A DNA stretch of 33,266 bases from Embleya hyalina (GTDB lineage: Bacteria > Actinomycetota > Actinomycetes > Streptomycetales > Streptomycetaceae): positions 1 through 33,266 of the forward strand of contig NZ_BIFH01000067.1 of assembly GCF_003967355.1 (NCBI RefSeq), in the 5' to 3' direction. Under the pieces are notes generated by a model. That model had not been told where the DNA came from and searched no databases. It was given only the letters and a program-made list of their open reading frames with translations. Within the stretch, counting starts at the first letter, position 1; each line of letters opens with the position of its first letter. Made by a program: the position numbers and the translations under genes. Shown here one piece after another: positions 15,108 to 22,954 of this stretch.

Positions 15108-17132
15108 TCACACCGCCAGTCGGTGCACGCTTCCGTAGGTCGTGCCCGCGAACAGCCACCGGCCGTCGGCCGAGACGGTCAGCGACGACACCGACGGTTC
15201 CGGCAGGTTCCCGGTGATCGAGCCCCAGGTCCGGCCGCCGTCGGTGCTGCGGAGCACCCCGAGCGCCGGGGAATGGTATTCGTGCGAACCCGCGAACACC
15301 GTCGAGCCGTCCGGGGTGAACGCCAGCGAGCTCAGGTAACCGCTCAGGTCGCCGGCCACCTTCGTCAGGTTCTTGCCGTCGTCGGTGGTCACGTACAGCG
15401 CGTCCCTGGCGGCGATGAGCGCGTGGCCCGGGGTGCGCGGGTTCAGCGCGATCGCGCTCACCCAGCCGTCGAGGAGCTTGTTCAGGGTGACGCCGCCGTC
15501 GGTGGTGCGGAACAGCCCGTCCGGGCCGCCGAGCCAGGCGATGTTCGGGTCGACCGGGTCGACGGCGACGCCGGTGAAGCCCTTCAGGTCGTCGTGCCCG
15601 TTCTGGACGAGGGACTCGCCGCCGTCGTCGCTGGTGTAGACGGCCGACGGCGAGTGGGTGGCGATGTACAGCCGCTTCGGGTCACCGGGGCTGACCGCGA
15701 TGCCGAGGGCCTTGCCCGGTACGGCGGTCTGGGTGATGGTCCACCGCACGCCCGCGTCGGTCGACTTCTCCAGATAGAAGCAGGGTTGATCGGAGGTGCA
15801 GGTGTTGCGTACCCGGTACACGGTCGAGGGGTTCGACGGGTCGGTCGCCAGGCCGTCGATCCGGTTGCCGAAGGTGTGCGGCGCGCTGCCGGAGAAGCCC
15901 CATTCCTGGTACCCGCGCGGCAGCCGGTTCTTCAGTGGCGCGGACGACTGGTAGGTGCCGGTCATGGTGCCCGCGACGATCGCCGGGCCCGACGTCCCCC
16001 GGGCGACGGTCAGCGACAACACCTCGGAGCCGGGCACGCCGATCCGGCGGAAGGACTGGTGGTCGTCGGTGGTGTAGATGCCCGCGCCGGCCGAGATCAC
16101 GTCCGTGCCGGGCCGGCCGGGGAAGGTGCCGGTGGTCTCGTACAGGTCGATGCGGGCCAGACCCGCCTCGGGGCGCCAGGTACGGCCGTTGTCGCGGCTG
16201 CCCCATTGCTGCATCTCGCCGGTGGCTTGATTGACCTGGATGTGCAGCCGACCCGAACCGTCCACGATCGCGCCCAGGACCACCACGTCGGTGCCCCACG
16301 GCCCGCGCAGCGCCCGCCAGTGCGCGCCCCGGTCGGTGGAGACCTGCGCGACCTGCAGGTCGCCCCGGGCGACCAGGGTGCCACCGGTACCGGTGAACTG
16401 ATCGACACCCGCGCCGGTCGAACCGGGACGGGGCAGCTTCACCGGGGTGTGCGCGCCGCGGCGGAGCACCCAGACATCGGCGCCGGACGTGAAGTACAGG
16501 TCGCCGCCGGTGAACTTCGGGTTGCGGGCGTCGGTGGGCGAACCGGCCAGCGGCCGCCAGGTGTTGCCGTGGTCGCCGGTGACGTGCACCCCGTCGGCGG
16601 CCGTGACGTACAGCCGCGCGCCGCTCGGGTCGAACACGACGCCGCTGACCCGCGCGGGGGTGTCCAGCACCTGGGTGAACGTTTTGCCAGCGTCGGTGCT
16701 GCGCAGCACGTACCCGCGCCAGTGCTCCTTCTCCACGCCACCGGCGAACACCACGTCGGGCCGGATCGGGCTGGCCGCGACACCGCCGGCGTCCGTGGCG
16801 TCCACGGGCAGTTCGTTGCTCTGCTGCCAGGTGGTGCCCCGGTCGTCGGAGCGGAAGACGACGTTGCCGATCGGGGTCTGCACGTAGGCCCGTTCGGGCC
16901 GGGCGGGGGTGAACGCCAGTTTGCCGCCGCTGCCGTTCGGGCCGACCTGCCGCCATTCGTTGCCCCGGGTGGCCAGGGTCGTCGGCGGGTCGACGGGGTC
17001 CGCGGGCTCCGCTCCGGCGGGCACCGCGCCGAACGCGCCGAACACGGTGCCGAAGGCCACCGTGGCGATCAGGAGTAGTCGGCGCCGGGACACCTTCGCT
17101 GAACTCGACCGTGAATGCTGTGCGTTGAACAT
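15108..17132 (-). CDS. Secreted Asp-box (BNR/sialidase-like) beta-propeller protein
   Basis: 674 residues. The N-terminus has a twin-arginine-like signal (SRRRLLLIATVAFG, cleavage near AGA-EP), so export by Tat or Sec is likely. The rest is built of about ten Asp-box repeats SxDxGxTW and variants, such as SDDRGTTW, STDAGKTF, SRDNGRTW, STDAGVRW and STDGGRTW, spaced about 45-70 residues. This indicates two beta-propellers of the sortilin/VPS10, sialidase-like or photosystem-assembly class. No sialidase FRIP motif or catalytic Asp/Tyr/Glu set is evident, so it is probably a binding protein or glycosidase relative of unknown substrate. The start is ATG 17132, with GGGAGA five bases upstream, preferred over ATG 17144, which has no RBS. 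It is divergent from a TrmB/LuxR-type regulator. Confidence 0.85.
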   Translation of the reverse strand: MFNAQHSRSSSAKVSRRRLLLIATVAFGTVFGAFGAVPAGAEPADPVDPPTTLATRGNEWRQVGPNGSGGKLAFTPARPERAYVQTPIGNVVFRSDDRGTTWQQSNELPVDATDAGGVAASPIRPDVVFAGGVEKEHWRGYVLRSTDAGKTFTQVLDTPARVSGVVFDPSGARLYVTAADGVHVTGDHGNTWRPLAGSPTDARNPKFTGGDLYFTSGADVWVLRRGAHTPVKLPRPGSTGAGVDQFTGTGGTLVARGDLQVAQVSTDRGAHWRALRGPWGTDVVVLGAIVDGSGRLHIQVNQATGEMQQWGSRDNGRTWRPEAGLARIDLYETTGTFPGRPGTDVISAGAGIYTTDDHQSFRRIGVPGSEVLSLTVARGTSGPAIVAGTMTGTYQSSAPLKNRLPRGYQEWGFSGSAPHTFGNRIDGLATDPSNPSTVYRVRNTCTSDQPCFYLEKSTDAGVRWTITQTAVPGKALGIAVSPGDPKRLYIATHSPSAVYTSDDGGESLVQNGHDDLKGFTGVAVDPVDPNIAWLGGPDGLFRTTDGGVTLNKLLDGWVSAIALNPRTPGHALIAARDALYVTTDDGKNLTKVAGDLSGYLSSLAFTPDGSTVFAGSHEYHSPALGVLRSTDGGRTWGSITGNLPEPSVSSLTVSADGRWLFAGTTYGSVHRLAV

Positions 17133-17200
17133 TCCGTCTCCCATGGGGCCGGTGGTGTGCCCTTTGTAGTCGCGGCTCCGGACGATCGGCCAGATATCGC

Positions 17201-17222
17201 CGCCGGCCGGTTGCGGCCGGCG
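17201..17222. promoter_or_regulatory. Perfect inverted repeat in the divergent promoter region
   Basis: CGCCGGCCG-GTTG-CGGCCGGCG, 9-bp arms with a 4-base centre. It lies 25 bases before the regulator start and about 70 bases before the beta-propeller start. It may be an operator or a hairpin. Confidence 0.4.
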
Positions 17223-17247
17223 CCGGAATCGGACATGCTCGCTCGCC

Positions 17248-18222
17248 ATGGAAAATGACGAGTTGGTGTTCGGCGCCGTCGGGGTCGCGCCCTTCGACGA
17301 GCGGGTCTACCGCACCGTTCTGGCCGGACCGCCGGTCACCGTACGCGACTTGGCGGAGCGCACCGGCTCGGGCGCCGAGCGGCTGCAGTCCGCCCTCGCC
17401 CGGCTGCGCGGGCACGGTCTGGTCAGCCGGCTCTCGGGCCGCCCCACCCGGTGGGCGGCCGTCAGCCCCACCGCCGCCCTCGCCGCCCTGGTCCGCAACG
17501 CACACGCCGACCTCGGCAGGGTCACCGAGACGGCCGCCGAACTCGAGGCCGTCTACCGCGCGCTCGGCGAGACCGCCCGCCCCGGCGAGGGCGTCGAAGT
17601 GCTGACCAGCGCCGACGAACTGGGCCGGTGGTTCGCGCGGCTCCAGCAGGAGGCCACCGAGGAGATCATGAGCCTGGATCGGCCGCCGTACGTCCTCGCC
17701 CACGGCAACCCGCTCCAGCACACCCTCCTGGGTCGCGGGGTCCGGTACCGCACGATCTACGCCCCCGAGTCGTTGGAGATACCCGGCAACCTGGACGACG
17801 TGGCCGGCCTGTCGCAGGCCGGCGAGGAGGCCCGGGTCCTCGCCGGCCTCCCGCTGAAGATGTCCGTCGCCGATCGCCGGATCGCCCTGCTGCCGCTGCA
17901 CCTCGACTCGCCCATCACCCGCAGCGTCGTCATCCGGGGCACCACCCTCGTCGACGCCCTGGTCACCCTGTTCGAAGGGCTCTGGACACAGGCCGTCCCA
18001 CTCACCGCCGCCGGCTCCGAGTCGCGGGGCGACCCGCTCGACGCGGAGGACCGACGGATCCTGAACCTGCTGCTGTCCGGACTCAAGGACGAGACGATCG
18101 CCCGGCAACTGGGCACCAGTACCCGGAGCCTGCGGCGGCGAATGCGGGCGATCCTCGACGAGTTGGGCGCGGAGAACCGGTTCCAGGCCGGCGTGCAGGC
18201 GGTGCGGCGCGGCTGGGTGTAG
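17248..18222 (+). CDS. TrmB-like/LuxR-type transcriptional regulator
   Basis: 324 residues. An N-terminal winged helix (about 10-75) reads GVAPFDERVYRTVLAGPPVT, VRDLAERTGSGAERLQSALA and RLRGHGLVSRLSGRPTRWAA. A helical linker and a TrmB-type ligand or dimer domain with a PLD-like core (about 95-250: ADELGRWFARLQQEATEEI, RGVRYRTIYAPESLEIPG) follow. The C-terminus is a GerE/LuxR helix-turn-helix (about 255-320: LDAEDRRILNLLLSGLKDET, IARQLGTSTRSLRRRMRAI). There is no receiver domain. Proteins of this build are common in Streptomyces next to secreted enzymes. Divergence from the beta-propeller gene suggests it controls that gene and itself; this is inference. ATG 17248 is the only well-placed start. 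A short hairpin (ACGGCC-GTCG-GGCCGT, 18231-18246) follows. Confidence 0.85.
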   Translation: MENDELVFGAVGVAPFDERVYRTVLAGPPVTVRDLAERTGSGAERLQSALARLRGHGLVSRLSGRPTRWAAVSPTAALAALVRNAHADLGRVTETAAELEAVYRALGETARPGEGVEVLTSADELGRWFARLQQEATEEIMSLDRPPYVLAHGNPLQHTLLGRGVRYRTIYAPESLEIPGNLDDVAGLSQAGEEARVLAGLPLKMSVADRRIALLPLHLDSPITRSVVIRGTTLVDALVTLFEGLWTQAVPLTAAGSESRGDPLDAEDRRILNLLLSGLKDETIARQLGTSTRSLRRRMRAILDELGAENRFQAGVQAVRRGWV

Positions 18223-18230
18223 GAACGCTC

Positions 18231-18246
18231 ACGGCCGTCGGGCCGT
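18231..18246. terminator. Short hairpin between convergent genes
   Basis: ACGGCC-GTCG-GGCCGT, a 6-bp stem with a tetraloop, nine bases after the LuxR-type regulator and facing the MarR gene. It is weak but well placed. Confidence 0.45.
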
Positions 18247-18272
18247 CCCCGATCCCGAGTGCTTCCGGCCGC

Positions 18273-18896
18273 TCACCGGGCCTCCCCCCGTCCGGCGTCC
18301 GCCGGTTCGTGGTCCGCGCAGTCCACCCGTAGCTCGCCCGGCCCGAACGGTGCGTCGACGAACGCGCAGTGGTGGGGCCGGTCCGGGTCGCGCGGGTGCG
18401 CGTCCGGTCGGAAGAAGCGACAGGTGACGCACGTACGCGAGACCGGGATCGCGTCGTGTTCCTGCAACACCTTGATCATCGCGGTGGTTCCGCGCAACAT
18501 CGCCGCGACGTCGGCGTCCGGCAGCGCGTCGAGGGCCTCGCGCAGCGGCGCGGGAATGACGCTCAGCCGATCCGCCTCCGCCCGACCCGCGTCCGTCAGC
18601 GTCAGCGTCACCGCGCGCGTGTCGACCGGATCGCGCCGCCGATCGACGAGGCCCTTCGTGGTGAGCGCGCGCATGGCGTCGCTGACCGTCGGCGGCGTGG
18701 AGGCGAGCGCCTTGACGATCTCGCCCTGCCTGCGCGACCGGGCGTCCGCGGCCAGGTACAGCAGGATGTCGGCCTGCAACGGACTGAGCTTCGCCGGACC
18801 GCCGTTGTGCCAGGCGGTCAGGCGCACCGCCTGCCCGAGGCGGGTCAGGCCGAGCAGCAGGTGCTCGGTGGGCGAGAGCCCCGGTGATCCGTCCAT
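18273..18896 (-). CDS. MarR-family regulator with C-terminal cysteine cluster
   Basis: 207 residues. The winged helix is at about 38-105: LSPLQADILLYLAADARS, GEIVKALASTPPTVSDAMRA, LTTKGLVDRRRDPVDTRAVT. Unlike ordinary MarR proteins (about 140-150 residues) it carries a C-terminal extension with C156-x2-C159, HHC177, C193 and H196, spaced like a metal or iron-sulfur site. This would fit a redox or metal sensor; which one cannot be told. Upstream is a divergent AhpD/carboxymuconolactone-decarboxylase-like gene, with the palindrome GTGCCAA-N6-TTGGCAC between them, a very probable target. The start is ATG 18896 with GGGAGGC seven bases upstream. Confidence 0.85.
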   Translation of the reverse strand: MDGSPGLSPTEHLLLGLTRLGQAVRLTAWHNGGPAKLSPLQADILLYLAADARSRRQGEIVKALASTPPTVSDAMRALTTKGLVDRRRDPVDTRAVTLTLTDAGRAEADRLSVIPAPLREALDALPDADVAAMLRGTTAMIKVLQEHDAIPVSRTCVTCRFFRPDAHPRDPDRPHHCAFVDAPFGPGELRVDCADHEPADAGRGEAR

Positions 18897-18949
18897 CGGC
18901 GTGCCGCCTCCCTTTCGATTCTTCTTCGCGTTCCGGATCGCCCCGTCTC

Positions 18950-18978
18950 TTGCATTCTAGGGAGTGCCAACTATATTT
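18950..18978 (+). promoter_or_regulatory. Promoter of the AhpD-like gene
   Basis: TTGCAT (18950-18955), 17 bases, TATATT (18973-18978). The -10 agrees with the consensus TATAAT in 5 of 6 positions and the -35 in 3 of 6. The -10 sits within the centre and the right arm of the MarR-type palindrome, so repressor binding would block it. It implies a leader of about 65 bases. Confidence 0.55.
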
Positions 18979-18983
18979 GGCAC
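18964..18983. promoter_or_regulatory. Operator palindrome, likely for the MarR regulator
   Basis: GTGCCAA-CTATAT-TTGGCAC, perfect 7-bp arms with an A/T-rich centre. A third half site TGCCAAC follows at 18984-18990. It stands midway between the MarR start (18896) and the AhpD-like start (19052). Confidence 0.7.
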
Positions 18984-19051
18984 TGCCAACAGTCCTTCGG
19001 CGCACACCGCCGGGGGTCCGGTTTCGCGTACCCAATCGAGGAGTTCCCGTC

Positions 19052-19591
19052 ATGGCCCGTTTGTCCACGGTCGATCCCGCCACCGCCGCCCCCGATGCCC
19101 GCCGCCTGCTCGCGAAGGTGGAGAGCGCCCTCGGCGCGACGCCGAACATGATGCGGGCGATGGCCGTATCACCCGCCGTCCTCGACGGTTACCTCTCCTT
19201 CGGTGGCGCACTCGCCAAGGGGTCGCTGTCGGGCGCGCTGCGCGAGCAGATCGCGCTGGTCTCGGCCGCCGAGAACGCGTGCGAGTACTGCTACGCCGCG
19301 CACCACGTACTCGGCGCCCGCGCCGGGGTGAGCGACGAGGACCTGGCGTCGGGCGGCCACGCCGAGGCGTCCGACCCGAAGGTCGCCGCGGCACTGCGCT
19401 TCGCGCGGGCGGTGTTGCGCACGAAGGGCTTCGTGTCCGACACCGAACTCGCCGACGTACGCGCGGCGGGTTACGACGACGGCCAGATCGGCGAGATCAT
19501 CGGCGCGGTCGCGCTCAACGTGTTCACCAACTACTTCAACTCGGTCGGCCGCACGGAGGTCGACTTCCCGCTCGTCGCACTGCCCGCGTAG
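19052..19591 (+). CDS. AhpD/carboxymuconolactone decarboxylase-family protein
   Basis: 179 residues. The core shows the AhpD-type redox motif E74-x2-C77-x2-C80-x3-H84 (AAENACEYCYAAHHVLGARA), followed by a charged helix and DGQIGEIIGAVALNVFTNYF NSVGRTEVDFP, a characteristic ending of the peroxidase-like CMD family. Members act as alkyl-hydroperoxide-reducing partners or are of unknown substrate. The start is ATG 19052 with GAGGAG nine bases upstream; the in-frame opening to 18884 overlaps the operator region. The MarR-type palindrome and promoter lie directly upstream, so induction by oxidants or electrophiles is plausible but inferred. It is convergent with the MFS gene. Confidence 0.85.
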   Translation: MARLSTVDPATAAPDARRLLAKVESALGATPNMMRAMAVSPAVLDGYLSFGGALAKGSLSGALREQIALVSAAENACEYCYAAHHVLGARAGVSDEDLASGGHAEASDPKVAAALRFARAVLRTKGFVSDTELADVRAAGYDDGQIGEIIGAVALNVFTNYFNSVGRTEVDFPLVALPA

Positions 19592-19699
19592 TCCCCGACC
19601 TCGGCCGCGGACCCGGCCCTCGACCCCATCCCCTCGTCGAGGGCCGCACCGCTCTGGTCGGACGACCACCGGTATAGCGTCCCCACCCGAAGCCACGCC

Positions 19700-19729
19700 G
19701 GGACGGCCCCCACGACCGGGGGCCGTCCC
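19700..19729. terminator. Bidirectional hairpin terminator
   Basis: A perfect 12-bp stem GGGACGGCCCCC / GGGGGCCGTCCC with loop ACGACC, between the convergent AhpD-like and DHA2 transporter genes. Confidence 0.85.
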
Positions 19730-19776
19730 TCGTGAAGACCCACCCGCGACCCACGGTCCGGGACGGGCGCGGCGCG

Positions 19777-21315
19777 CTACGCCGGTGGGCCGTCCGGGAG
19801 CGAGGACGGGGCAGCGGCGGGCACCCGTACCCGCGCTCGGGCCGGCCGCCCCGGGGAGTCGCGGGGGAAGGCGAACACGAGGCCGACGGCGGCCACCGCG
19901 ATGGCCATGGCGGTCAGATATGCGATCCGGAAGCCGTCGTCGGAGGGCGGTCCGCCCGGAACGAGTATCGGGTTGTGGGTCATGATCAGCGCGGCCACCT
20001 GGGTCCCGGCCGCCCCGCCGAGCGCCCGGGCGACGGTGATCAGGGCGGTCGCGACACCGACCTGCTCGGGCACCACGGCCGAAGCCCCGACGACGAAGAT
20101 CGCCGTCGAGCCGGCCGCCGCGCCGATCCCGGTCAGCACCAGCCCGCACACGATCTGCCAAGGCTCGTGGTGGTAGGCCAGGACCAGCGCGCCGGCGGCG
20201 AGCGACAACATGCCCACACCGGCGACGACCCGGCTGCCCACCCGTCGGGCCGCGAGGCCGGCGAGCGATGCGCTCAGCACCGCCGCGGCCAGAGCCGCGC
20301 AGAGGTAGTAGCCGATCTCGGAGGCATCCGCACCGAGCCCCAGGCCCGTGGCCTTCGGCAGGGCCAGCAGTTGCGGCACGAGGTACACGACCATGCTGTA
20401 GACCCAGCCCTGCGCCACGCCGACGCTCACCGGGCCCCGGATACCGCGCCCGCGGAGCAGCGCCGGTGCCACCATCGCACGCTCGACCCGGTTCTCCACG
20501 TACACCCATCCGACCAGGACCACGACCGACGACGCCACCAGGGCCAGGCTCGTCGCGGCACCCCAGCCGTCCTTGGGCGCCCGGTCGAGCCAGACGAACA
20601 GCAGCGCCAGGCCGACGGCGAGGGTCGCCGCACCGGGCCAGTCGACCCGGGGCGGGCCCGCCTTCCCGTCCGGCCGCGGCTTCCCGCCCGGCCTCGCCCC
20701 CTCGGGCACCGGCGTCGCCAGTCCGGCGGCGGTCAGGTGGAACAGCAGGCCGGCCGCCGCCGCGCACAGGGTCGGGAGGGCGTACATCCAGGCCCGGGAC
20801 AGCGAATTCGCGATCGGTCCGGCGAACAGCACGCCCGCGCAGTTGCCCGCCGTGATCGCCGCCATGAACATGCCCATCGACGCCTTCAACCGATCGGGCC
20901 CGTACACCGAACGCAGCACCACGAAGCCGATCGGGATGACTCCCGTACCGGTACCCATCAGGATCTGGCCGATCAGGAACATCGTGTAGGAGTGCGCCGC
21001 GGCCGATACGAGGCCACCGCAGGTGACCAGGAACAGCACGCCCGCCATGGTCCGGCGCGGACCGTGGATGTCGGCGAGGCTGCCGGCCAGGGGAGTCGAG
21101 ACCGCGGCGCTGACGGTCAGCGCGACCGCCCACGTCGCGGCCTTGGCGGGCTTGATGTCCAGATCGTTCTGCAACATCGGCAACGCGGGGAGGATCAGGC
21201 TCTCCAGCGCCGCGACGGCCAGCGCCGTGCCGGCCAGCGCGAGGAACAGGAGGGTGACGCGTCTTCCGGACGGGGTGTCACCCGTTTCGGAGGAGGCGGT
21301 GGCGGAGCGTGTCAT
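19777..21315 (-). CDS. DHA2-type MFS drug/proton exporter
   Basis: 512 residues with fourteen predicted membrane helices. Motif A is around SLADIHGPRRT between TM2 and TM3. Motif C-like glycines lie in VIPIGFVVLRSVYG and AAITAGNCAGVLFAG. A long cytoplasmic loop (about 200-225, GARPGGKPRPDGKAGPPRVD) divides the halves, and TM11-14 end in VAAVGLVFAFP. This is the layout of EmrB/QacA-type antiporters. The substrate cannot be deduced. It lies downstream of the amidase on the same strand after a 174-base gap with its own inverted repeat (21391-21407), so it may be an independent unit or part of an operon under the TetR protein encoded beyond the amidase. The start is ATG 21315. Confidence 0.9.
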   Translation of the reverse strand: MTRSATASSETGDTPSGRRVTLLFLALAGTALAVAALESLILPALPMLQNDLDIKPAKAATWAVALTVSAAVSTPLAGSLADIHGPRRTMAGVLFLVTCGGLVSAAAHSYTMFLIGQILMGTGTGVIPIGFVVLRSVYGPDRLKASMGMFMAAITAGNCAGVLFAGPIANSLSRAWMYALPTLCAAAAGLLFHLTAAGLATPVPEGARPGGKPRPDGKAGPPRVDWPGAATLAVGLALLFVWLDRAPKDGWGAATSLALVASSVVVLVGWVYVENRVERAMVAPALLRGRGIRGPVSVGVAQGWVYSMVVYLVPQLLALPKATGLGLGADASEIGYYLCAALAAAVLSASLAGLAARRVGSRVVAGVGMLSLAAGALVLAYHHEPWQIVCGLVLTGIGAAAGSTAIFVVGASAVVPEQVGVATALITVARALGGAAGTQVAALIMTHNPILVPGGPPSDDGFRIAYLTAMAIAVAAVGLVFAFPRDSPGRPARARVRVPAAAPSSLPDGPPA

Positions 21316-21390
21316 TGGGTGCGTCTCATTTCTCTTCCTTCGCCGTGCCGAACGGAATCCGCATGCAATCCGAATGGAATCCGGGCGCGT

Positions 21391-21407
21391 ATTCGGATAT
21401 GCCGAAT
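21391..21407. promoter_or_regulatory. Inverted repeat before the DHA2 exporter
   Basis: ATTCGG-ATATG-CCGAAT, 6-bp arms with a 5-base centre, in the amidase/exporter gap, about 75 bases before the exporter start. Copies of AATCCG/CGGATT nearby (21356-21382) add to the repetitive look. It is a possible TetR-type operator. Confidence 0.4.
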
Positions 21408-21489
21408 CGACCCGCGTGGTCGCGCGGGCGGATGGGGCCGAGGGCCCGGGGTCGTCTCGGATTATCGGGAGTCCCGTGTCATATCCGAT

Positions 21490-22902
21490 TCAGATGTTCG
21501 GGTAGCGCTCCACCCACGGGGCGGCCTCTTCGACTTCCGCCGCCAGCCGCAACAGGATGTCGTCCCGTCCCCACCCCGCGGTGAACATCACGCCGATCGG
21601 CATACCTCGCGCGCTCCACTCCACGGGCAGGCTGAGGGCCGGGAAGCCGGTCGCGTTGGCGAGCACGGTGTTTCCGGTGAAGGCCGTCATCGCGGCGAGT
21701 TCGCCCGCCGGGTCGGCGTCGTCGCGCAGTTCGCCGAGGGTCTGTGACGGGCGGGTGATCGTCGGGGTGATCACGATGTCCACGTCGGCGTGATCGAGCG
21801 TCCACGCGCGGGCGCGCGCCTGCAACGTGCCCAGCGCTACGGCCAGTTCGGCCGCGGTGGTCCCGGTCGCGAGCTCGCGCAGATGCCGGACGATCGGGCG
21901 GAGCAGGGGCTCCGCGCCCGGCGGCAGCGGAAGGCCGCCGACGAGGGACGCGAAGGCCAGGGTGAACGACTCGGTGAACAGCGGGTCCTCGGCCTGGTCG
22001 CGACGTACCACGGTGTGTCCGAGGGATTCGAGCAGCAGCCCGGCACGGGTGGTCGCCTCCGCCGACTCGGCGGCCATCGGGCCACCGGAGATCGACCCGT
22101 GCGCGACCGCGATCCGCAGGCGTGGCAGCGGCCCGTCGCAGGCCGCGCGGTAGCCGCCCGCCGAAGGCGCCGGGGGATGCACGGTGTTCGCGCCGGGCCG
22201 CGAGGCCAGGACGTCCAGGAGCGCGGCCGTGTCGCGTACGGTCCTGGCCAGTGGTCCGCGCGCCGACAGGCCCATGTTGTCGCCGCGATCGGGGCCGGTG
22301 GTGATCAGGCCCCGGCTCGGCTTGAGGCCGATCACTCCGCAGACGCTGGCCGGGGACCGCAACGACCCGGCGGTGTCGCTGCCCTGCGCGAACGGCAGCA
22401 GTCGTGCGCCGACCGACGCCGCGGCGCCGCCGCTGCTGCCGGCGGCGCCGCACGCGAGGTCGAACGGGCTGCGCGCGGGTGGGGCGACGTCGGGCTCGGT
22501 ATAGCAGGCCGCGCCGAACTCGGGCACCGTGGTCTTGCCGATGTCGATGAGGCCGCCGGCCCGCAGGATGGTGACGATTTCGCCGTCGGTGTCGGGGATC
22601 CAGTCCCGGAACACCCTGCTGCCCAGGGTGGTGCGAATTCCGCGCGTCTCCTCGAGGTCCTTGATGCCGATGGGCACTCCGAAGAGCGCGGGCAGCGGCT
22701 CGTCGCGCCGGTCGCGCAGGGTTCGTTCGGCTCGGCGTGCCGATTCCCTGGCGTGTGTGTCGGCGATCGTGGTGAATGCCCCGACCGTGTCGGCCTCGGC
22801 GGCGCGCCGGAGGAAATGATCCACGACGTCCACCGGGGAGGTTTCTCCGGAGGCGATGACGGAACCGAGGTCGAGGGCCGAAAGTTCGTGCAATTCAGAC
22901 AT
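21490..22902 (-). CDS. Amidase-signature family hydrolase
   Basis: 470 residues with the full amidase signature. The catalytic triad is Lys81 (GIKDLEE), cis-Ser156 (GAAGSSGGAAA) and nucleophile Ser180 (GSDTAGS), with the usual 24-residue distance between the serines. The N-terminal helix LSALDLGSVIASGETSPVDV is also typical of the family, and the C-terminal FPALSLPVEWSARGMPIGVM confirms a full-length enzyme. Amidase-signature enzymes hydrolyse amides or small peptides; the substrate is unknown and GatA function is unlikely because no GatB/GatC is nearby. The start is ATG 22902. It is divergent from a TetR gene 52 bases away, which probably controls it. Confidence 0.9.
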   Translation of the reverse strand: MSELHELSALDLGSVIASGETSPVDVVDHFLRRAAEADTVGAFTTIADTHARESARRAERTLRDRRDEPLPALFGVPIGIKDLEETRGIRTTLGSRVFRDWIPDTDGEIVTILRAGGLIDIGKTTVPEFGAACYTEPDVAPPARSPFDLACGAAGSSGGAAASVGARLLPFAQGSDTAGSLRSPASVCGVIGLKPSRGLITTGPDRGDNMGLSARGPLARTVRDTAALLDVLASRPGANTVHPPAPSAGGYRAACDGPLPRLRIAVAHGSISGGPMAAESAEATTRAGLLLESLGHTVVRRDQAEDPLFTESFTLAFASLVGGLPLPPGAEPLLRPIVRHLRELATGTTAAELAVALGTLQARARAWTLDHADVDIVITPTITRPSQTLGELRDDADPAGELAAMTAFTGNTVLANATGFPALSLPVEWSARGMPIGVMFTAGWGRDDILLRLAAEVEEAAPWVERYPNI

Positions 22903-22930
22903 GCGCAGTACACCTCGCTTGGCGTTTCGT

Positions 22931-22938
22931 TACGCGTA
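22931..22938. promoter_or_regulatory. Short palindrome in the amidase/TetR divergent region
   Basis: TACGCGTA, a perfect 8-base palindrome in the 52-base gap that must hold both promoters. It overlaps a TATTGT-type -10 candidate (22936-22941). It could be a half of a TetR operator; low weight. Confidence 0.3.
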
Positions 22939-22954
22939 TTGTTAGGGTGTCGTC

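Noticed and set aside
15123-17078. Long plus-strand open frame opposite the beta-propeller gene
   Set aside because: The minus strand shows a signal peptide and regular Asp-box repeats; the plus-strand translation has no domain and no RBS-backed start.
15108-17132. Sialidase function for the Asp-box protein
   Set aside because: Asp boxes alone do not show sialidase activity; the Arg triad and FRIP motif are not seen.
21490-22902. GatA (Glu-tRNA amidotransferase) function for the amidase
   Set aside because: No gatB or gatC neighbours; the setting is a TetR/exporter cluster.
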